20,433 bases of DNA from CAMBDR01 sp046597185. GTDB taxonomy: Bacteria > Pseudomonadota > Gammaproteobacteria > Burkholderiales > Burkholderiaceae_D. The position numbers and the translations under genes were made by a program. Shown here in pieces: positions 14,861 through 20,433 of the stretch (its first letter is position 1; each line of letters opens with the position of its first letter). The notes beneath the pieces were generated by a model, which saw only the letters and a list, made by a program, of their open reading frames with translations, was not told the origin of the DNA and did not search any database. The stretch spans positions 1 through 20,433 of the forward strand of contig JBKJLF010000539.1 of NCBI GenBank assembly GCA_046597185.1. Reading direction: 5' to 3'.

Positions 14861-16789
14861 TCAGATTTCTATTTCGGAAATGAATGAACTGCGCACCAAA
14901 CCCAGTTCGCGTGGTCCATTCTGTGCGGCCACATCGGCAATGGTTTCAGTTTGCCGCAATGCATCGGCCTGGGCGGCAGGACTTTTGTTGCTGGCGGCAA
15001 TCAAGGTTCGTAATTCGACCAGCATTTCAGCCAATTTATCTTGCTGCGCTGGCGTGATGTTGGTTTGGTTTGCCGTATGGTCACCGAGATTGATGGCCGC
15101 ATGGCTAATAGTATTGCCGATCATGTTAGTGGTGCGCTTGCTGTTATCCATATGGTTCGCCACGGTCGTAATAACGGTTAATGCGGAGTGCGGTGTTTTC
15201 AATAGTTCCAACAAAGAATCATTTTGCCGACTCAGTAGGTTAATGGTATTTTCTGCCAGTGCCAATTGCTTGTCATATGCCTGTTTTAGCTGAGTATACA
15301 GTGTGCTGACATCCAATTGTTCATCACCCTTGATCGTAATAATCAGCAAATCCTCTTTGGTTGCGAGATTTTGAACAAAAATATTTGCCGAACTCTTGGC
15401 CTTGATTTGTTCTATGGCAGCAACCAATGCATCCAGTTCTCTGCGACTGTGGGCCACAAAATCGATTGTATAGGCGATTTGCTGGTATCGTTTGGCAAAC
15501 TCACCCGACTGGAATTGGCCTTCTGGTGGATTACGCTGCTTGGCACCGTTTTGATCTGGCCCAAGGAAGACATGTGTGCAAATGACTTCTTTAAGTTGGG
15601 TGTGTGGATCGATCTTCCAATTTTGTATGCATGCTGCCGTCAGTATTGCACCGTTAAACAAGGTGCCAACGACTGTGGCTTGAGTCAGATTCGCCCCGGT
15701 TAAATCACTGCCTGAAAAATCGGCACTGGCGAGGTTTGCCCTAGAAAAATCACAACCTTGCAAATTCATCCCGGCAAAGCGGCCTCCTGCCAAATCCATT
15801 CCGGCAAAATCACGCTCAAAAGTTGAACCTGTCACCATAAGCGAACGGATTTTGCGGCTTTCCAGTAGCGTCTGCCAAGTTTGTGCCAGATGAAGATTGC
15901 GGGCATTTTTCCACTGGCATCCGGTAAGATTGGCTCGGGTGAAACAAGTATGGCCCAGGTCGGCATTGGAAAAATTGGCGTGACCAAGGTTGGCACCGGT
16001 AAAGTCGCTTGCGCCCTTGGCTGCAAACCAAATTTGCCAACGCCGCAACCAGGCAAGCTGGTCAGCTTCTTTTTCACCAGCGCTATTAGCCAGCACCATA
16101 CCCAACACGGGGAAAATGGCGCATATCAGGATCACCGCCAGCATTTCGGCACGCCCCGCCGCCGCCCAAGCAACCATACACACCGCTAACACACAGCCCA
16201 ATCCGGTTCCCGCCCCCGTCACCGCAACCACCAGCGCAACCACGGTTGCGACGACGACCGCGCCCGCTGCGGCCACCGCCGCCGCAATGGCACCTGCTTT
16301 GGCAATTGCGCCGGCAACCGCAATCTGGCTCGCCACAGCCCCCGCTGCCGCAACTGTCCCTGCGAGCGCGCCAGCAGCCAGCGAAAAAACCAATGCGCCC
16401 CATATGAGTATGAAAAAGCGTTGTTTGTGTATCGTCCAACCAGCGCCAGAACCAATCAACAAGGCAAAAAAAATAGAAGAAACCAGCAAGTGATGTGGCT
16501 CCGCGAAACCCAGATGCTTCAAAAAAAAACTGCTCATCAGCAAAAAATACCAGATACCAACAAATATTACCAAGCCGAAAACAGCACCCATACCCAGTTG
16601 CAGCACCCAGGCCCACACCATTCCCCCACCCACGTGCCCGAAGCGTGCGTTACAAAACGTCGCGCCTTGCAATTGTGCACCGGAAAAATCACAGCCCCTC
16701 AAATCGGCACCGGAGAAATCTGCACAGCGTAAATCTTCACCTTTAAAAGATTCCCCACATAATTCTTTACCCCGGTAATCTGTTGTCAT
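14861..16789 (-). CDS. Membrane pentapeptide-repeat protein with C-terminal helical domain
   Basis: I chose the ATG at 16789 (642 residues) because GGGAGGAG lies just upstream. Residues about 14-53 are pentapeptide repeats (A(D/N)LxG type). About 57-236 is a membrane region with several helices, including an exceptionally Ala/Gly/Val-rich stretch at about 138-192. Pentapeptide repeats resume at about 259-388 (DFTGANLGHANFSNADLGHT and so on), so one right-handed beta-helix set is split by a membrane insertion. A conserved-looking segment (GQFQSGEF then a helix and VQNLATKEDLLIITIKGDEQ, about 424-491) resembles domains that follow pentapeptide repeats in other bacteria. The tail is long, polar and helical. 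Repeats probably face the cytoplasm. Function is unknown; scaffold, sensor or immunity-related roles are all open. Confidence 0.78.
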   Translation of the reverse strand: MTTDYRGKELCGESFKGEDLRCADFSGADLRGCDFSGAQLQGATFCNARFGHVGGGMVWAWVLQLGMGAVFGLVIFVGIWYFLLMSSFFLKHLGFAEPHHLLVSSIFFALLIGSGAGWTIHKQRFFILIWGALVFSLAAGALAGTVAAAGAVASQIAVAGAIAKAGAIAAAVAAAGAVVVATVVALVVAVTGAGTGLGCVLAVCMVAWAAAGRAEMLAVILICAIFPVLGMVLANSAGEKEADQLAWLRRWQIWFAAKGASDFTGANLGHANFSNADLGHTCFTRANLTGCQWKNARNLHLAQTWQTLLESRKIRSLMVTGSTFERDFAGMDLAGGRFAGMNLQGCDFSRANLASADFSGSDLTGANLTQATVVGTLFNGAILTAACIQNWKIDPHTQLKEVICTHVFLGPDQNGAKQRNPPEGQFQSGEFAKRYQQIAYTIDFVAHSRRELDALVAAIEQIKAKSSANIFVQNLATKEDLLIITIKGDEQLDVSTLYTQLKQAYDKQLALAENTINLLSRQNDSLLELLKTPHSALTVITTVANHMDNSKRTTNMIGNTISHAAINLGDHTANQTNITPAQQDKLAEMLVELRTLIAASNKSPAAQADALRQTETIADVAAQNGPRELGLVRSSFISEIEI

Positions 16790-16831
16790 GACTCCTCCCA
16801 TGTGAGCACAATTGTTGACGGCGCCAAGTAA

Positions 16832-16861
16832 TGATTGATTCCCCTGTGATTGATTCCCCTG
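16832..16861 (-). repeat. Perfect 15-bp tandem repeat upstream of the pentapeptide gene
   Basis: TGATTGATTCCCCTG occurs twice back to back with no mismatch (16832-16846 and 16847-16861), starting 43 nt upstream of the pentapeptide gene start on the minus strand. It could be a slippage-prone element or two adjacent binding sites. Confidence 0.75.
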
Positions 16862-17256
16862 TCGATAAACCATTGCCTCAAAGCAGAATGCCGGATTTTG
16901 ATGCAATGCTTGTGGGTAAGTGTACCAAATTCAGGTATTGAACGATCAAGGCTTGGCAAACGGAACCCACGACAGTAAATTAAAAATCCAGCGCAAGATT
17001 TTGGCCAATCTCAAAATCGGTATTTAAAACGCTTCTATTGAAGCTGTTGCCCGCAAGCCCAAAATTGGATGTTTAAGCGTTTGGTTAATGTTGATCAGCC
17101 TTGCGGCCAATTCCATCCCATGTTTTTTGGGCGGCATTCCATTCCAAACAGGGCCGGATTAAAACAAGGCATTGATGCCAAAAACGACATTATCAATCAC
17201 TTTAACATTCAATAATACAAGAAAACACCGCATACAGGCTGCAATCTGGCGTGATT

Positions 17257-17293
17257 GAATGTAAAATCGCGCCAAAGCGCAAACTTTACATTC
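17257..17293 (+). promoter_or_regulatory. Inverted repeat / hairpin just upstream of the decarboxylase gene
   Basis: GAATGTAAA (17257-17265) pairs perfectly with TTTACATTC (17285-17293). Inside, GCGC-CAAA-GCGC can form an inner stem, giving a 9+4-bp hairpin with a small internal loop. It ends 23 nt before the ATG. The long outer arms suit a repressor operator; the nested stem suits an RNA leader. No Shine-Dalgarno sequence lies between it and the start codon. Confidence 0.5.
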
Positions 17294-17316
17294 CAACTTC
17301 ATAGCCAATCCAAACC

Positions 17317-18714
17317 ATGCACCCCACCCTCACCCAAGACCTGGCACAGTTGCCGCAATTATTGCAAGCCACGCGTGATTACGCCAATGCCACTCTGTCC
17401 GGCATCGCCAATCACCCCGCAGCAATCGCCCCCAAGGCCCCGGCTGCCAGCACACTACCCGAGCAAGGCACGGGTGCGACGGGCGCGCTGGCGACTTTTC
17501 AACAACGCTGGGCTGGCGGTTTTTCCGGTTCGGCCGGGCCGCGCTATCTGGGTTTTATTACTGGCGGTGCCACCCCGGCTGCGCTGGTGGGCGATTGGTT
17601 GACCAGTACCTTTGATCAAAACCCAACCTCGGGCCTGGATTCCCTCGCCCCCGACCTGGAACGTGAAACCATTGCCTGGATGCGTGATTTGTTTGGTTTA
17701 AGCGCAGCGCAGCAAGGTTGTTTTGTCAGCGGTGCCACCATGTCGAATATGGTGGGGCTGGCACTGGCGCGCGAATGGCTGGGGCAGGAACAGGGGATTG
17801 ATATTGCCGAACAAGGGGTGGCGGCCTTGGGTGCAATTACGGTACTCTCGGGTAGCCCGCATTCGAGCATCTATAAAGCCTTGTCGATGCTGGGTATCGG
17901 GCGGCAGGCAGTGCAAAAAGTGGCTTGCCAACGTGGGCGCGAATCGGTGGATTTGGCGGCGCTGGAAGCAGCCCTGGCCGCGCAAGAAGGCCTGCCCTGC
18001 ATTGTGGTATGCAATAGCGGCACCGTCAATACTGGCGACTTTGACGATTTGGCGGCAATTGCCGCGCTCAAGCAGCGCTACCGCTTTTGGCTACATGTGG
18101 ATGGCGCATTTGGCAGCTTTGCCGCCATTGTGCCCAGTCTGGCGCACTTGGTTGCGGGGCTGGATTTGGCCGATTCAATTTGCCTGGATTGCCATAAATG
18201 GTTGAATGTGCCCTATGACAGCGCCGTCCAGTTTACCCGCCATCAAGCCTTGCAAGTGCGGGTATTTCAAAATAGTTCCGCCTATTTGGGCGACCCCGGC
18301 GAGCGGCCGGACTTTGTACACCTGACCCCGGAAAACTCGCGCCGCCTGCGCGCGCTGGCGACCTGGTTTGCGCTGGCAGCCTACGGGCGCGCCGGGCATC
18401 GCGAAATTGTGGAACGTAATATCGCTTGCGCCAAGGTGTTGGGTAAATTGATTGCCGATGAGCCGCGCCTGTTGCTGTTAGCTCCGGTCGAATTGAATAT
18501 TGTGTGCTTTACCCTGACGCAAGATGCGACCGAAGCCAAAGTCAAAACCTTGCTACAGCATGTCAGCGCCAGCGGCGAAGTATTTTTAACCCCGACTGTA
18601 CTCAATGGGCGCTGGGCGATTCGGGCCGCATTCAGCAATTGGCGCACCGAAGCGGGCGACGTGGTGCGCATCTACCATGCTTTGCAAGCGGCCTTGTCGA
18701 TTCAGTCAACCTGA
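17317..18714 (+). CDS. PLP-dependent group II decarboxylase family protein
   Basis: A protein of 465 residues, the normal length for group II amino acid decarboxylases. Visible motifs: GCFVSGATMSNMVGLALAR (134-152), His182 (SGSPHSSIYKA) which stacks on the cofactor ring in this family, HVDGAFG (260-266) with Asp262 for the pyridine nitrogen, and LDCHKWLNVPYD (290-301) with Lys294 as the PLP-binding lysine. The substrate cannot be told; family members act on glutamate, aspartate or aromatic amino acids. The ATG at 17317 is fixed by an in-frame TAG 15 nt upstream; no ribosome binding site is visible, which is odd given the hairpin just before. It ends 3 nt from the convergent RNA methyltransferase gene. 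It is cytoplasmic. Confidence 0.88.
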   Translation: MHPTLTQDLAQLPQLLQATRDYANATLSGIANHPAAIAPKAPAASTLPEQGTGATGALATFQQRWAGGFSGSAGPRYLGFITGGATPAALVGDWLTSTFDQNPTSGLDSLAPDLERETIAWMRDLFGLSAAQQGCFVSGATMSNMVGLALAREWLGQEQGIDIAEQGVAALGAITVLSGSPHSSIYKALSMLGIGRQAVQKVACQRGRESVDLAALEAALAAQEGLPCIVVCNSGTVNTGDFDDLAAIAALKQRYRFWLHVDGAFGSFAAIVPSLAHLVAGLDLADSICLDCHKWLNVPYDSAVQFTRHQALQVRVFQNSSAYLGDPGERPDFVHLTPENSRRLRALATWFALAAYGRAGHREIVERNIACAKVLGKLIADEPRLLLLAPVELNIVCFTLTQDATEAKVKTLLQHVSASGEVFLTPTVLNGRWAIRAAFSNWRTEAGDVVRIYHALQAALSIQST

Positions 18715-18717
18715 ACA

Positions 18718-19230
18718 TCAGGCGAATCGGCGCAGCAATTCAAACGTGGCAATGGCACAAGCATTGGCCACGTTCATGGAGGAATTTTGCCCCAGCATGG
18801 GGATGTGCGCGGTGACATCCGAAACATCCAGCAAAGCCTGGCTCACACCCTCGTTTTCACTGCCCAGCACCAGCGCCACCTTTTCATGGCCAGATAAGGG
18901 CAGATCACGGATATCAATGCTGGCCGAGCTGATTTCCAGACTGACGATCAGGTAGCCCTCGGCCTTCAATTGTGTAATCACTTCAAACGGTTGTGGGTGG
19001 TAAGCCCAGGCCACGTATTTTTCACAAGAGCGTGAGGTTTTTTTGATTTTGCTGTGCGGTGGCTGTGGGGATGTGCCGGAGAGCCAGATTTTTTCCACAC
19101 CCAATGCATCGGCAATACGAAACAGGCTGCCGATATTCATCGGATCATCGATATTGTGGGCGATAAAACACAATGGGAAGGTGCGGTTGGCGCTTTGATG
19201 CTGGCTATGATCCAATTGTTGATTTTGCAT
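18718..19230 (-). CDS. SpoU/TrmH-family RNA 2'-O-methyltransferase
   Basis: A protein of 170 residues, a compact SPOUT methyltransferase. The three family motifs are present: DDPMNIGSLFRIADALG (29-44) with Asn32 and Arg38, VLGSENEGVSQ (121-131) and IPMLGQNSSMNVANACAIA (143-161), which form the knotted SAM-binding site. Length and motif spelling suggest a tRNA or rRNA ribose methylase, but the target nucleotide cannot be inferred; it lacks the N-terminal substrate domain seen in RlmB-type enzymes. There is no strong ribosome binding site at 19230. It lies 36 nt downstream of the dehydrogenase gene on the same strand and may share its transcript. Confidence 0.88.
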   Translation of the reverse strand: MQNQQLDHSQHQSANRTFPLCFIAHNIDDPMNIGSLFRIADALGVEKIWLSGTSPQPPHSKIKKTSRSCEKYVAWAYHPQPFEVITQLKAEGYLIVSLEISSASIDIRDLPLSGHEKVALVLGSENEGVSQALLDVSDVTAHIPMLGQNSSMNVANACAIATFELLRRFA

Positions 19231-19266
19231 ACACAGCCAGCTTTCATAAGAATGGACGAGGGGGAA

Positions 19267-20298
19267 TTAATCTTTAAAACGCTTTTCCGCTACCCGATCC
19301 GCCACCACGCTGGTGGCCACGCCTTCGCGGGCGGCGCGCTCGAACACTTCGGTCAAGGTGGCACCAATGGTGCGTACATGGGCTTCGACTTCGGATTCGG
19401 GCTTTTTCAAATATTCGTAGCACACCTTGATGATGCCCCCCGCATTGATGACAAAATCCGGCGCGTACAAAATGCTTTTTTGCAGCAGCAAATCACCCAT
19501 ATCAGCGGTGGCCAACTGGTTATTGGCACCGCCCGCCACGATTTTAACTTTTAAACGCGCCAGGGTGGCCGGGTTCAAAGTGGCACCCAAGGCGCAAGGT
19601 GCGTAAATATCGGCTTGCACATCATAAATGGCATCAATACCCACCACTTGTGCGTTCAATTCTACCCGTGCGCGCTCCAGCGCGTCGGTGTCGATATCGG
19701 ACACAATCAACTTCGCGCCCGCTGCATGCAAGCGCCGCGCATAGTCGTAGCCAACGTGGCCAAGGCCTTGCAATGCCACCACCAGACCATCCATCGAATC
19801 ACGCTTCAAATGATGTTTTACCGCCGCCTGCGCACCCACAAAACAACCCTGCGCGGTGTAGGGTGAGGGGTCACCGGACGCGCCCAAACCTGATACATAT
19901 TTGGTTTTTTTGGCGACATGGGCCATGTCTGCCGGGCTGGTACCCACATCTTCTGCCGTCACGTAACGCCCACCCAAACGCTCCAGCGCTTCACCCAGGG
20001 CTTCAAACAAGGCGGGGGTTTTGGCGGTTTTGGGGTCGCCGATAATCACACTCTTGCCGCCGCCAATGGGCAAACCTGCCACCGCGTTTTTATAAGTCAT
20101 GCCGCGCGAGAGGCGTAATACGTCGTTGACTGCTTGCGCTTCGTTGGCATAATTCCACATGCGGCAACCACCCATGGCCGGGCCAAGGTTGGTGTTGTGG
20201 ACGGCGATAATGGCTTTGAGGCCGGATTTGGGTTCAGAGGCGAAGACCACTTGTTCGTGATCGTCGAAATTGTATTCATTGAAGATGAAAGTACTCAT
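19267..20298 (-). CDS. Leucine/Glu/Phe/Val-type amino acid dehydrogenase
   Basis: A protein of 343 residues, shorter than glutamate dehydrogenases and right for leucine or phenylalanine dehydrogenase. Substrate-binding GPAMGGCRMW (39-48), Lys70 (TYKNA), catalytic Lys82 (GIGGGKS-type loop, PIGGGKSVI) and Asp117 (AEDVG) are present. The Rossmann NAD site is GLGHVG (178-183) with Asp201 (VSDID), which favours NAD over NADP. It catalyses reversible oxidative deamination of an amino acid to its 2-oxo acid, most likely in branched-chain amino acid breakdown; the exact substrate is inference. GGAG lies 10 nt before the ATG. A promoter is visible at the window edge. It may be cotranscribed with the RNA methyltransferase gene. 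Confidence 0.9.
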   Translation of the reverse strand: MSTFIFNEYNFDDHEQVVFASEPKSGLKAIIAVHNTNLGPAMGGCRMWNYANEAQAVNDVLRLSRGMTYKNAVAGLPIGGGKSVIIGDPKTAKTPALFEALGEALERLGGRYVTAEDVGTSPADMAHVAKKTKYVSGLGASGDPSPYTAQGCFVGAQAAVKHHLKRDSMDGLVVALQGLGHVGYDYARRLHAAGAKLIVSDIDTDALERARVELNAQVVGIDAIYDVQADIYAPCALGATLNPATLARLKVKIVAGGANNQLATADMGDLLLQKSILYAPDFVINAGGIIKVCYEYLKKPESEVEAHVRTIGATLTEVFERAAREGVATSVVADRVAEKRFKD

Positions 20299-20404
20299 GC
20301 AGAATAGGCTCCGTACATTTTTTCGCCGGAAAGCGAAAGGTTAAAGTGCGCCAGCCGGGTGGGCTTGGCACAAACGATGGAGGCGATTATGTCGCCAAGG
20401 CGTG

Positions 20405-20433
20405 AGTATAACTTTGCCACGGCAAAAAAGCAA
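20405..20433 (-). promoter_or_regulatory. Promoter of the amino acid dehydrogenase with operator-like palindrome
   Basis: On the minus strand TTGCTT (20428-20433) is 17 nt from TATACT (20405-20410), a usable sigma-70 promoter. The spacer contains the palindrome TTGCC-nn-GGCAA (20414-20425), placed where a repressor would block RNA polymerase. The remaining leader of about 100 nt shows nothing else I can name. Confidence 0.6.

Larger units (their letters stand above)
16790..17316. other. Intergenic region, 527 nt, between divergent genes
   Basis: It contains a perfect 15-bp tandem repeat at 16832-16861, a 7-bp inverted repeat GATTTTG/CAAAATC at 16997-17018, and the hairpin at 17257-17293. Both flanking genes must be driven from here, but I find no strong sigma-70 promoter. 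I see no supported coding sequence; the in-frame extension of the pentapeptide gene to 16906 is driven by the tandem repeat and is rejected. Confidence 0.5.

Noticed and set aside
16790..16906. 39-residue N-terminal extension of the pentapeptide protein with a QGNQS tandem
   Set aside because: The extension is created by a non-coding-looking tandem repeat, and the ATG at 16789 has a strong ribosome binding site.
16997..17018. GATTTTG/CAAAATC inverted repeat as a terminator or operator
   Set aside because: A 7-bp A/T-rich stem in an A/T-rich gap is expected by chance and has no nearby gene end.
18710..18722. Bidirectional intrinsic terminator
   Set aside because: The stem is only 5 bp with a 3-nt loop and no T-runs on either side.
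1..20433. CRISPR arrays, insertion sequences, tRNA or rRNA genes, integrase or phage genes
   Set aside because: I found no repeat-spacer pattern, transposase motif, cloverleaf-like sequence or phage protein in the window.

Overview
The window most likely comes from a betaproteobacterium, probably Burkholderiales. This rests on the gene order of a chromosomal MSHA-type (type IVa) pilus cluster, small proteins with a betaproteobacterial look, moderate GC content and dense packing. There is no phage, plasmid or insertion-sequence gene, no CRISPR array, and no tRNA or rRNA gene that I can see.

Positions 1-9586, all on the minus strand, hold the second half of an MSHA pilus gene set. In transcription order these are mshE (assembly ATPase with a c-di-GMP-binding MshEN domain), mshG (inner-membrane platform), a prepilin-like gene in the mshF/mshB position, mshA (major pilin), mshC, mshD, mshO, mshP (minor pilin-like) and mshQ (large secreted LamG/DUF6701 protein, cut by the window edge). 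Junctions are tight: mshD-mshO and mshO-mshP share ATGA overlaps. A hairpin sits between mshA and mshC. The first-half genes (mshI to mshN) are not upstream of mshE here, so the pilus locus is split or rearranged.

Positions 9726-12312 hold unrelated housekeeping or unknown genes: a HExxE/TDP-motif protein, an M29-type aminopeptidase-like protein with all five metal ligands, a 36-residue lysine-rich protein with its own promoter, and a conserved-looking 96-residue protein. Positions 12393-12783 look like a small gene broken by frameshifts.

Positions 12857-16789 are the accessory-looking part: a secreted protein with two CxxCH haem motifs and a mirrored cysteine tail; two small genes in one reading frame separated by a single TGA (a two-helix membrane protein resembling the hydrophobic segment of polymorphic toxins, then a small unknown protein); and, convergent to them, a membrane pentapeptide-repeat protein whose repeats are interrupted by an Ala/Gly-rich membrane region.

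Positions 17317-20298 hold amino-acid metabolism and RNA modification: a group II PLP-dependent decarboxylase with a hairpin just before its start, a SpoU/TrmH-type RNA methyltransferase and a leucine/Glu-type dehydrogenase whose promoter at the window edge carries an operator-like palindrome.

The best leads for something undescribed are the 14261-16789 cluster, the frameshifted gene, the mirrored-cysteine haem protein and the regulatory inverted repeats. None is proven from sequence alone.
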